The notes under the pieces are model-generated. The model searched no databases. It saw only the letters and a program-made list of their open reading frames with translations, and had not been told where the DNA came from. A stretch of 64,000 nt of DNA, taken from Saccopteryx bilineata. Taxonomy: Eukaryota > Chordata > Mammalia > Chiroptera > Emballonuridae. The DNA lies in the NCBI RefSeq assembly GCF_036850765.1, contig NC_089493.1, positions 129,710,239 to 129,774,238 of the forward strand, given 5' to 3'. The position numbers and the translations under genes were made by a program. Shown piece by piece: positions 11,403-22,197 of the stretch (positions are counted from its first letter, which is position 1; every line of letters begins with the position of its first letter).

Positions 11403-11818
11403 TTTTATTATTTTTTTTTCTTCATTTTTATTTTTTTATTTTTCTGAAGCTGGAAACAGGGAGAGACAGTCAGACAGACTCCCGCATGCGCCCTACCGGG
11501 ATCCACCCGGCACGCCCACCAGGGGTGATGCTCTGCCCACCAGGGGGCGATGCTCTGCCCATCCTGGGCGTCGCCATGTTGCGACCAAAGCCATTCTAGC
11601 GCCTGAGGCAGAGGCCAAGGAGCCATCCCCAGCGCCCGGGCCATCTTTGCTCCAATGGAGCCTTGGCTGCGGGAGGGGAAGAGAGAGACAGAGAGGAAAG
11701 CACGGCGGAGGGGTGGAGAAGCAAATGGGCGCTTCTCCTGTGTGCCCTGGCCGGGAATCGAACCCGGGTCCTCCGCACGCTAGGCCAACGATCTACCGCT
11801 GAGCCAACCGGCCAGGGC
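11403..11818 (-). mobile_element. Long tRNA-derived SINE (CCCTGGCCGG head), antisense
   Basis: On the minus strand it starts GCCCTGGCCGGTTGGCTCAG at 11818 and carries the tRNA-like B box GGTTCGATTCC and the body GCTCCATTGGAGCAAAGATG. It ends GTTTCCAGCTTCAGAAAAAT with an A-rich tail at 11403. A 17-bp duplication CTATTTGAGGCACTTTA lies at 11386-11402 and 11819-11835. Open frames such as the one at 11278-11802 are read-through of this element. Confidence 0.95.
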
Positions 11819-11994
11819 CTATTTGAGGCACTTTAAATGTTGGAGAGAGCTGTGCCTGGGGGGTTGTCCTTCCTGAGAGGTTGCTGCATAGAAGGACCTC
11901 TCCTCATTTTGGGTTTGGTAGGGACAGGCCCGAGCTGTGAAAATACAGCAGACTCAAGCTACTGTCCCAGCTAAGGCAGATAGGTGGGGAGGAA

Positions 11995-12105
11995 TGATTA
12001 GCCCCAGGGCACGAGAGGAGCGACTGAAGTCAAGAAAGGAGACTTTTCCAAAGTCTTACAGGAAGTCAGTAGAAAAGCAGGCACAACACACTGACCTCTG
12101 ATCTC
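11995..12105 (+). repeat. Possible MIR fragment
   Basis: The segment 'GACTTTTCCAAAGTCTTACAGGAAGTCAGTAGAAAAGCAGG' resembles the MIR core in order and spacing. It is weak and could be coincidence. Confidence 0.35.
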
Positions 12106-14373
12106 CTCCTGCTCCAGGCCCTTCACACCGAATTGCACCTGGTTGTCCCCAAGACAAAGCCATTAGAACCAGCCTGGCCTGGGTGCCTACTTAAGGGCAA
12201 CTCTGCAACATACCATTTCAGGAAGGGTCCTCCTTCCTCCAGATCTCTGCCCAACCAGCTGCCTGGATGGAAGTACTCTTTCTGTGGGACCCCAATTGGG
12301 GAGAGTGGGGGAGGCAGCATGCTATTACTAGAGCTGCTCTAATTGAGCACAACCTCAGTCTCTTGGGGTGGAGGGGTGTGTGGGGCTTTTACAGACCTGA
12401 AGTGGACCACCTGTCCCATCCAGAAACCACCCTTAGAGAGGCCTCATTGGAGAGTCTCAAGGGCCTTCTAACCAGCAAGTGCAGGGATGGTCACCAAAAT
12501 GGGCCTGTCTTAGACCACAGAAGCTGCACACTGGGGGCATTGCACAGTCTCATCTGCTCTGTGACCTCCCTCTTAGACTCAGTCTTCCCACTTATAATGT
12601 GAAAGCACAGGGATGGAAGACCTCCAGGCTTTGAGCTCTGAGGCTCTGGGACTCTGGACAGCTTCCTGTCCACTAGGTGGGTGTGGGCTGTTTTCCAGCT
12701 GTGACCCCAGGTGACCTGTTGGAGCAGATGGAGCATGTACAGGGGATGCTAGCCTTCCAGAAGCCCCAAAGTTCACACCCAGGAGACCAGAACATGCTGA
12801 GACATGTAGGAGCCTATAAGCTCTCTCATAGGGCTGAGATGCCATCTGCCTGGTTCACAGTTGTGCCCATGCCAAGTACAGCCCTGGCAACATGGGGAGC
12901 CTCAATGACTATTTGTGGAGTGGATGATGTAACACCCCCATTCCTGCACATCTATCCCTTGGCTTCTGACAACTCAACACCTGCAGCTTTCTCCCAAGGT
13001 CCACCCTTGGGCTGCTGGAGCCGATTGCCTTTGGACACAGAGAGGGATGTGTCCAGAAGTTTATATCCCCAAGGCAGCCTCTGGCCAATGTCTGACTGCT
13101 GTGCAATCACTGAAGCAACTTCCCTGCCTAAATCAGGACAAACTCTGTACAGAGCTTCCTGAGTCAAGCCAGGCAGGGACTTCCTGAACCCATACCCTGC
13201 CTTGGGTGGAGTCTCAGAATACGTGTTTATTATTGTGGCCCTCTCAATGTCCCCTGATGGCACCAGGCAGCAATGAACTGAGGGTCGCAGAGCAGAAAGT
13301 TGCCAGACTGCAAGAAAAGTTGTGTCTCCCTTCTGCATGCCTCACCGGCCAGGCAGCTCCTGGCAGACTTGACCTTTCTTCTTGGGCCCATGTACCTACT
13401 CAGTGACCAGGTTTTGTCACTAGTGACATCACTTCTTCCAGCCCCCGAATCCTCCTACATGAAGGGCCTTTGGAAGCAGGACTCTCCTTCCCCACAGAGC
13501 AGTAAGCAGTATGTTTAGGGGGAGGGGGAGCTCCTGGACCCAGGTGTGCTGATGACCTCAGGAGATGAGGCAGGCTCAGTGTGATGGGATGGCACACAGG
13601 GAAACCGCCCAGGGTGTTAGGAGGGCCAGCCACAGTCCTCAGGCTTTCTGAAGATATTCTGCTACAGGAAGCCTGAGTAGAGGCACCCTAGAAGCCGGCT
13701 CATCCTCAAACGGGCTTCTAAAGCCACAGCTCCCCAGGACAGGGAAGAGCAGCACTGGAAGGGCCACAGAGCCCACTCAATCTGTCCTTCTGCCTCTGTG
13801 ATGGTGGAAACTCATCAGGAGGAGCTGAAGATCATCCCAGAGTCTGGGAAGCTGGCAGCCTTGTGCTGCCTCCCCACTTGGCATAAAACCAGGGTGAAGT
13901 CTTCCTTCTGTGTTCTACCTCAACAGCAAAGAGCTTCTTCTCTTCTCGGCCATGGGGCTGGGTGACACGTTCAGGGTGTGAAGTCATGCAGGAACATTCT
14001 TCAGTTCATAAACATCTCCTGTTCATCAGTCCTCAACTAAAGACTGAAGCTTTCACTGCTCTGAAAATCGCTTTGGAGCCAGCACAGGCATTTCTGAGAA
14101 TACATTTTTATCCTTTTAGGAATTCTTTGAAAGTGGAGAATTGTCTAGTCGGTATGTATGGCTTTCTAAGACAGCTTTTTGACCCTGTTCCTCCACGGGG
14201 TCCCGACCTTGCTCACACACTATGCAAATAGACTGGTCCAGTCTCCAGATAAGGGGTTAGATCTAATACAGTTTGTTATCATTATGGTCAGCTTCATTTC
14301 AGTTCATTTTCACAAATTATTAGATGACTCTGATCATGTAGTTTCCCCACGCTTTATTTAAGGGGGTTTCTTG
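12106..14373. other. Intergenic, nothing recognised
   Basis: Frames up to 161 residues (12677-13162) have no family features and are interleaved on both strands. No RNA gene or splice-supported exon could be argued. Confidence 0.5.
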
Positions 14374-14742
14374 GCCCTGGCCGGTTGGCTCAGTGGTAGA
14401 GCGTCGGCCTGGCGTGTGGGGGACCCGGGTTTGATTCCCGGCCAGGGCACACAGGAGAAGTGCCCATCTGCTTCTCCACCCCTCCCCCTCTCCTTCCTCT
14501 CTGTCTCTCTCTTCCCCTCCCGCAGCCAAGGCTCCATTGGAGCAAAGATGGCCCGGGTGCTGGGGATGGCTCTGTGGCCTCTGCCTCAGGTGCTAGAATG
14601 GCTCTGGATGCAACAGAGCAAAGCCCCCTGGTGGGCAGAGCATCGCCCCCTGGTGGGCATGCCAGGTGGATCCCGATCGGGCGCATGCGGTAGTCTGTCT
14701 GACTGCCTCCCTGTTTCCAGCTTCAGAAAAATGAAAAAAAAA
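14374..14742 (+). mobile_element. Long tRNA-derived SINE (CCCTGGCCGG head)
   Basis: It is complete from GCCCTGGCCGGTTGGCTCAG through CCAGCTTCAGAAAAATG and an A-tract. Near-identical GGGGGTTTCTTG / GGGGGGTTCTTG sequences flank it as a target duplication. Confidence 0.94.
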
Positions 14743-14759
14743 GGGGGGGGGTTCTTGTG

Positions 14760-15610
14760 TGTAGTGAATCTTGAAATGGACTCCTCAACCTCGGTTTCAA
14801 GGCTAGAGGATTATTGTTTTAAGTCAATCAATTCTATCCCCTGTGCCAGCAATCGGCTCAGAGACAGGGAGTCCTAAGCCAATGTGTGTTGACAAGGCCT
14901 GCAGGGAAGCTGTGGTGTCTGGAAAGAATCCAGCCTCTCTATTCACCAGTCTGTTACCAATAAGCATGTAAGCCCAGCTGCTGCCAAGCCCTCCAGGGGC
15001 ACCAAGGAACACAAGTCTTAGGCTGCAACCCTGTCAAGGATGGCAGGGGAGAGAGACAGAGAGTATTTAGGCCCACTGAAGTCATTCTTCAGTCAACCAG
15101 CTCAAAGCCAGCCATGTTTCCTGCTTGTGAGATGCTACCCTTAATCTACTTTGAGACAGAAATTTGGTTATCTGCCAATGAAGTGGCTGAAGCGATTCCA
15201 AGCTCTCCCTTCACCCTGCTGGGCAGGGGCTGGCTGCCCTGGACTCTCCTCTTTGGAGAACCAGTCTTGCCCACACTCGGCAGAACAGCTAAGCATGTTC
15301 CCCTCATGGGCCGGAGGGCTGCCTTCTCCAGGCAGGGGTTCCCACCTCTATCGAGACAAGTACAGACCTAGATAATTACATGAGATGCCACTGGAGGCGC
15401 CATTGTAAATTGAGATGGCAATAAAGGGCTTCGCCTTCATGCTAAGCTAATTTCACGAAAGCACTGGGAGGAAGGTTGTGGATGGGGTCCCAGATATTAA
15501 TAATGTCAAGCTTCATCTGTACCATTCAGGAAAATTCCTCCCAGTCACCTCCAGGAAACTGCCACAGGTTGTTACTTTCCTCTATATCAGCAGTCTTCCC
15601 ATATGTAAAT

Positions 15611-15641
<31 letters not shown>

Positions 15642-16010
15642 CCTAGAAAATGATTAAAACCACAGAGCCCAATAAATACTTAAACGGATGGTGAGTTTAA
15701 TTAAAAACCTTCTACTACAGCTGCAGCTGCAAGCCCTTCTTCCTGTACAGGTGCACCTGGTTCAACCTCAAGAATGCAGGTTGAAGTATCTTAGATTAGA
15801 AGTCTGTACAAATACTAATGGTGATTCTGATTGCTACCTATGCCAAGGTGAGTGTGTATGGAGGGGGGTGAAGAGAAGCAGTTGAGGGTAGGGCCAAGGT
15901 CATTCCCTCTGTGAGGGAGGAAGGGCAGAAGCATGCAGAGGCATATGCAAACAGAACATCACTTCCCACCTGGACTCAACTCTGCAAGGCAATAATGGTG
16001 GCGAATTCTA
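14760..16010. other. Intergenic sequence with a GT microsatellite
   Basis: A (TG)n tract of about 28 bases lies at 15611-15638. The rest is unrecognised. Small frames (60-85 residues) have no family signal. Confidence 0.5.
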
Positions 16011-16014
16011 GCTA

Positions 16015-16205
16015 TTGAAAAAAAAAAGCTCATTTCTGAGCACTAAATGCTAGGTACTGGGAGCTTTGCATGCATTGACTCATTTACTCTTCACAACAAC
16101 CCAATAAAATAATCATTTTTATGTACAACCCTTTCTTCTATGGCACAGAGAGGTTAAGTAGCTTGGTCCAGGTCACACCTGTAGTACATGGTAGACTCTG
16201 ATGTT
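16015..16205 (+). repeat. MIR element
   Basis: It has the classic MIR order: a GCATTGACTCATTTACTCTT-like segment, CACAACAACCCAATAAAATA, CACAGAGAGGTTAAGTAGCT and GGTCCAGGTCACACC. It is a moderately preserved ancient SINE. Confidence 0.85.
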
Positions 16206-17499
16206 AGAACTTTTCCTCCTAACCACAATGAAGAGTGTGTTGAAGGGGAAGGAAAGACGAAAGGTGGGAGGAGGTTAAACAGAGGAATGGGCTTTCTGCT
16301 GGAAGTTAGAAAAGGAAAGCAGGTTTTGAAAATGATGGGAACACTGTGTGAATGTGTATGCATGGGGAGGGATTTGGGTGAGGCTGGGACAGGACCACCA
16401 GAAGCTGAAAGATGGGAAGCACTGAGTAATTTAGGAGATTCTGGTTGTAGGGCAGCTGTGGGGAGGATCTCCTGAGCAGGCTGCCATGATCGGAACATCT
16501 GATGCCCTCCTGGGCCCTGGCTCTCCAACTTTCAGAGGTCCCCCCACACCCATGAACTTACCCATGTGCTACACTAGATGCAAGGTTTGTACATTGCAAT
16601 GATTGAAACTGAACCTTGATAAAACATTTATTTTTTCCAGTTACAGTTTTCTTCTCCCTTCTTAAAGCCAAAAGACCTTTTTCAGATCTCAGACATCTTA
16701 TAGGTTCCTGACAAAGTCATGGACTTAAGGACTGACTTCTAAGGCTCCAAACAAGGCTGAAAGAGAAAGGGCTCCCACCAGGATGAGAAAGGTGTACTGG
16801 AAGGTTCTGTCCCACAAGGCCTAAATTCGTTGGTATGTGCCAGGGATTATTCCTTCATCGAGTATCCAGAGGGTGCCTACATTGTGCTCTGGTCGCTGGA
16901 AATAGTAGGGTGCACAGTGAGGTCTGTACCTGCATTAGGCAAGTAAGAAAGTTGGAGATTCTTGGTATATGTAGGCTGGGTGGACATGGGAAGGAAGGCT
17001 TTGGTGCCTCGATTAAGAATTCTGCACTTTGGAACATTGCCTCTGGGATCTGCAGAGAGAGGACAGCTAGCTATAGCTCTCTGGGGTTCCAGCCTCAGCC
17101 CTCCTAATCCAGTGCCCCCAAACATTTCCCCGGCCTCGGCGCCCTGCAAACGGTGTCCAGCAGGGGGCGAGCGCGAAACAGGCCTGGGCAGGACACCTTG
17201 TATGGACAGAGCCAGGGAAGCCAGTGCCAGAATCCACTGGGTTTCGACCCATCCCACTCCTGGGACCAGCGGAGATCCCAACTTCGAAGTTAGAAGTTGT
17301 TTCTCAAAAAGCAGCCCGGAGCTCCAGCTATCGGCCTTTGGGTATGTCTAGGGTCCAAACCCCATCCTGTCCAAAAGCCTACTTAGCCTGGATTCTACAG
17401 ATTCCGCATTTGGGAGGCTTATCCCCTTCCTCTCCCCACACCTACCTCTACCCATCCGATTAGGGGCCTGTTTCTTTAACGATCAAAGATGTGGGCGGC
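16206..17499. other. Intergenic, nothing recognised
   Basis: Overlapping frames on both strands show no domain. GC content rises towards the CpG-rich region that follows. Confidence 0.45.
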
Positions 17500-20400
17500 G
17501 GTGGGGGTGGTATCTTAAGCTCCCGTTTCCCCAGCCCCTCAGTTACTGTACCATTATTAACATTATAGTCATTTAGACTGCTCCGGCGCGCCTGGCGGCA
17601 AGACAACAATCACTCCATCTTCCGGCTGAGCCCGGAGTCGTGGCCCTTACCCGAGTTCTCCGCGGACCTTGCCAGGGGCAACTCGGGCTTCAGGCTGCCG
17701 AGGCAGGCACTGGGTTCTCCAGGGTCGGAGGCAAGGGTAAGGGCTGTTTACCCCGAGGGCACGCTCGCTCGGGGAACAAAAGCACTCGTTGGAGAGTGGG
17801 CGGGAACCGCAGGGGCCAGCGGGAGCCCGCGCCTCTCTGGGTGACCATCGCGCCCTTAGTGGCGGCCCTGTCACCTGGAGCCCTAGCTCCCTGCTGAATT
17901 GTCCCCCCTCCTTCCCCCGGCTCCTGCAACCCCAGCGAGAACGCAAGGGAAAGGGTTCTTTCTTGGCCCGCGGGCCCCGGAGGTTCCCGGGATGCTGGCT
18001 GGAGAGGTCCCTACGGTCCAGGGAAACACTCCGAGGAGAGTGAGGGAAACCATTCTCACTTTCACTCCTCGGCCTCTGTCTTACTGTCCCTCAACCCTTC
18101 CAAATTGTCCCCTGCCTGCCCACTTCTCCGTCCGCCTCCTCGCAAAAAGAACCAGAAGAGAGGTAGAAACTGGGTGGAGGGCCCACTAGCCGCGCGCCTG
18201 CACACAGGAGCCTGGATCCCAACCTCTGAGCCAGCCGCCCCACCCCGCCCTACCAGGGAAGGGCTCCAACGTCTGCCATCTGAATCCGACTCCCCATCTT
18301 TGATGCTGGGCCTCCGACGCCCCCAGACTCCTCTTCTCCGGCCAAGGCTTCCTGAACCACCTCCTCAGGTTTTCCAAGACGGGGACAGCACTCCCAGGAA
18401 GACCCCCTTGCTCCGCCGCAGACAAAGAGGCTTTGCCAGGTGCGCCGGCTAAGCCCCTTCCCGACCCAGCCAGGCCCAAACCCCTGAGACTCACTTCTGA
18501 ACTAAGGACGTGTTTCCTAGTCCAACCATAAGGACAAAGTGCTCTCGCCCCTCCTGCTCCCTCCCCCTGGGTTGGCTGCGGGGACTACAGTCGTAGGTGG
18601 AATGAAGTTTCGGGTTCTGAATTCTGAGCTGAGCAAGAGGCTCTGGTCCCAGCCCGCTTGGCCTCCTGTAGCGACAGCAGGAGGTGGAGAGGGAAGGGGG
18701 GGGGGGGACATAAAGCCTGCTTTTGCCGGTCTGTTCATATTTAATTTACAAAGGATCCTCAGAACCTGGGTGGAGTGATTCTTTAGATACATTACTCCTC
18801 GCTGGGTCTCTCCCGGTCTCTCTCCCCTACCACCCTAGCTCATTAAAATGCTCCACATTTAAATCTGGAGACTAAGCCTTTCAGAGGGCCTTCACCTGCG
18901 CCTCCATCCACTCACCGCAGCACGGGGTGAGGGCTGGTGCTGGGGGAGTCTAGGGTGGCCTGAAAGCTCCGTGTCTATGGAAGGGCCGGGACCGCAAGGG
19001 CTTTGCATATGTCCGAAAGCCTGTCACCCATTTCTCGATTCTGGCCAGCAACTCTGTCTCCAGGGCTGCAGTGGACAGTCCAGGGGGGACAGGAATCGAG
19101 TTTTAGCCAAATGACTGACATCCCCGCGCTTCTGCCCCCTGGTCGCTAAAAGAAATGTCGAGGTTTCACCAGAGAGAGGGAGTGAGTGTCGGGAAGAACA
19201 AGTATTGGAGTGTGTGTGGAGACTGGCTGTTGTGTGCACGTGTGAGACACTAGGAGGGTGGTGAGCAGCCCAGACTCTGGGAACCGCGTGTGAGGTTGGC
19301 AGTGTGTTCGCTGGAGAGGCTGTTAAGATACCGGCAGGGGAACGGAAGGGAGAGCGGTGTTGGAACCTTAAGTTCCCAGTCCACAGTGCTCCAGAAGAGC
19401 TGATGTTGTGTAATCCCTTTCGGTGCAGTTGTCTGCTGCAGCCCCGACGCCCCATTCGCCTCTGTCAAGACCTGAGGGTGAGGCGTTGGGTGCATTCATC
19501 CAGGCTTCCTGGAAGTGGAGTCTGAACCCACGTGCCACACCCGGCCCCTCCCGGCGGTGCGCAGAAGCAGGCGAGTTGGACCGTGGGTTTCAACGCTAGT
19601 TTAGCCACAAAAGGCCAGAAGTAAAGAGTCGGGCTTAAAAGGCTGGGCAGCGGCAGTGGTGGGCTGGAGAGGGGGCATCGCTTCCCGTTTGCCTTGCAAG
19701 GCCATGCATTCCGGTGTTCGGGTTGGACAGGCGCGGGGCGAGGCGCGGGGGGCGGGGGCGGCGGGGGAGGGGGGAGAAGCAAGGGTTTGTATCTGCCCAG
19801 ATCGAGGCAAAAATGATAGGGAGGGTGAGGTGCTCTGCTAACACTATCAATTATGCATTGTGTTGAACGTGGCTTGGGGAGGAGGCAGCTAATGGGAGAG
19901 GGGGGACTACGGGCCGGAAGGGTCCGCGCGAGCTCCGCTGCCCGCAGCTCAGCCGGTCCCACTCGAGGTCTGTATGCTGCACTACCTTCCTTTGCAAAAA
20001 AGATTTTAAAGGCAAAATACGACCCCTTGCCTTCCCCCAATTCCTCCAGGATGGTTTGTCTCACATGTTGCGGGGCGTAACAGCAGCTCCCGTTCAATTA
20101 GCGGCGCAGCTCACGGGCCCTGGCGGGACCTGCTCGTGAGGGTACGTGTGAATATGTGTGCGTTCGGGACAGGGAGAATGGTGGGTGACCTAGAGAAAGG
20201 TGTGCCTATGAAGATGTGCATGACTGTGGTGAGAGTTCAACGCATCCATGCGATGATTGCATGATGATGGATAATTCTAACATGTGAAGGTCGACTGCGT
20301 GGAGGGGGTGAGAGTCTATGTTAATGCGGTTGAACGTGTGTGTGGGTTGGGGCGATGAGATAAGGAACGGCAGCAATGTCTGCAGATGTGTAAATAGAGG

Positions 20401-20760
20401 GGAACATGGGCTATGGAGGTGTGGGGAACTGGGAAGAGCCCAGCCGAGGGCGGTAGGCGCGGGGGTGGGGGGCCCAAACGCGCCCTGACCAAGGGTAGAG
20501 CCTCTGTCGCGTTAACAAATGTTAAAGATGCAGGAGGTGGGAGAGGCTGTGCGCGTCCCTGCCCAACCGGGAGCGCGCCAGTACACTCTTCAATCTGCAG
20601 ATAGCGAGAAGTGGGAGAAACAGACACGAAAGGAAAAACTGAAGTGGGTCCTCAGGACCCTTTCCCCTGTCCTCCCCACAGTCGCAGCAACAGATGTGGG
20701 AAGCGCCCTGGGGCTGTCGTCCTGGCTCAGAGAAACCAAGCCTGGAGAAGAGGTTGAAGC
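17500..20760 (+). promoter_or_regulatory. CpG-rich region upstream of ISLR2
   Basis: CpG dinucleotides are frequent at about 17580-18470 and 19500-20130, in contrast to the flanks. A G-rich strand at 19734-19777 has many GGGG runs. The position 2-4.5 kb before the ISLR2 coding exon suggests that promoter and noncoding first-exon sequence of ISLR2 lies here. No transcription start can be fixed from sequence alone. Proline- and arginine-rich open frames here (e.g. 19465-20097 minus) reflect base composition. Confidence 0.55.
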
Positions 20761-20818
20761 CAGAGGCAGCGTTCAAGGAGTCAACTAGCAGCAGGATCGC
20801 CTCACAACCTCGATCCAG
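20761..20818 (+). other. ISLR2: Candidate ISLR2 5' UTR exon end (donor at 20818/20819)
   Basis: A strong donor, CGATCCAG|GTGAGGGTA, lies at 20818/20819, 1.37 kb before the acceptor that precedes the ISLR2 start codon. The exon's 5' end is unknown and the left coordinate is nominal. Other donor-like sites (e.g. near 17740 and 18440) could serve alternative first exons. Confidence 0.4.
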
Positions 20819-22189
20819 GTGAGGGTAAACCCGGCTTGGGGTGCTGGTCCCTTTGAGATGGGGGAGGGATGAGGAGGAGCCGTCCTCGGGAGCAAAAGTG
20901 GAGTGAGGGGATCAAGGGTTCCCAAAGATGAATGTGGGAGGGGCTGTGCCGATCCTGCCTGGAGCCCTAGGTGGGAATGGGCTGTGTAAGTGCATTTGTG
21001 TGGCTGGGGATAAGAAGGTTTTTATTGGAGAGGGGTCCCTGGAGCATCGTAAAACTGCAGAAAAGAAGCAGAATCTTGAAACTTCCCTTACTTCCTTAGC
21101 TAGTGGCAGCCCCCATGACCCCTGGGCTAGGGACCCCTCGGCTCCCTTGGGAGCCCCGTGGGCTCCGCGGATCAGGGAGAGACCTTTAGTGACGTTCCTT
21201 CAATGCTCCCGGTCCATGCATGGGGGGAAGACCTCCTTCCTTAGATGGAAGCCTGACTGAGTAGCCCTGGTTCTTCCCTCGAGGGAGCTGCAACCCAAAG
21301 CAGGTAGCTTAGGTCGCGGGCTGAGGGGCCTGCTAGTCGGCTTCCGCGGGTTCCTCGGCTCTTGCTTCCCGCCACAGGTTCTCCGCATTGCTGATCCGCC
21401 GGGATTTCAGTCTTAGTGGAGGGCTGTGTACAGTGTGCGCTTGTGTCCTTGTGTGTGTGTGCGGGAGGGGGGCGGTTCCCGTGAGGACTTGTGTCTTTGT
21501 GTCTGTCAATTCCCACAGTGAACAGGAAAGCGCTTTGCACCGTTGTTCGAGAACCCTGTACAAATGGTGGTTTCGGCTGAGAGAACAATGAGGTCTCCAG
21601 GGTATACTGTGTCTGTCTGGGTGCCTTTGTATTTGCGTGTCTACAAAATGTGCTGTGAACCTCTTACAGAACTTGGCGGTTTGATGGCGGTGGCCCGAGC
21701 GTGCGTTTGTATTGTTCTTCTGTATGGGCGTGTGTGCGAGTGCTGTACAGGGGACAAAGAGTTGGAGGGAGGGCACCAGACACAGACAAAAATACCCTCT
21801 CTGTGTATTCCTTTCACGCGATTAAACAATGGCTTAGAAGTACAGACTGGGGTCAGTGCAGAGTCTAAGGCAGACCAGCGACGGCAGAGCTTGTACACAG
21901 GGCCAGCGTCAGGGTGAGGATGTAGGTAGAGAGAGAGGAAAAAAAAGAGCAAGGTAGAAGGCCGCTGGAAAAGGAAGTTTAGGGCTCGGAGAGGGAGCAT
22001 GCATTGAATCTTGAGACTCTTACTGGGCCCCACCCATGCCGAAGAGAGGCACCTGGGCATAGAGTAGGTTACCGGAGTCCTGGAGTCTCCTTTAGACTAG
22101 TTTGCAGAGGCAGAGCTCGATGGGGGAAGGAAGCTGAGGCTCGCCGCCAAGTCACCTTCCCCCACCTCTTCCCCCGGTTCCACCCGCAG

Positions 22190-22197
22190 GATCCGCA
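22190..22197 (+). promoter_or_regulatory. ISLR2: Splice acceptor and Kozak context deciding the ISLR2 start
   Basis: A pyrimidine tract runs into CACCCGCAG (AG at 22188-22189), followed by only eight bases before ATG at 22198. The start has a purine (G) at -3 and G at +4, a strong initiation context. The first in-frame ATG of the coding exon is therefore the start. Confidence 0.75.

Noticed and set aside
11278..11802. 174-codon plus-strand frame, and many similar frames with RGRERQRG and GRESNPGPPHARPT segments across the window
   Set aside because: These are translations of the long tRNA-derived SINE in one of two frames. They recur at every copy and have no independent coding signal.
14374..14450. 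tRNA gene-like head (A and B boxes)
   Set aside because: It is followed by the SINE body, A-tail and target duplication. All such heads in the window belong to SINEs, and none folds as an isolated tRNA gene.
19465..20097. 210-codon proline-rich minus-strand frame upstream of ISLR2
   Set aside because: It lies in a CpG/G-rich region where stops are rare. It has no domain and overlaps frames on both strands.
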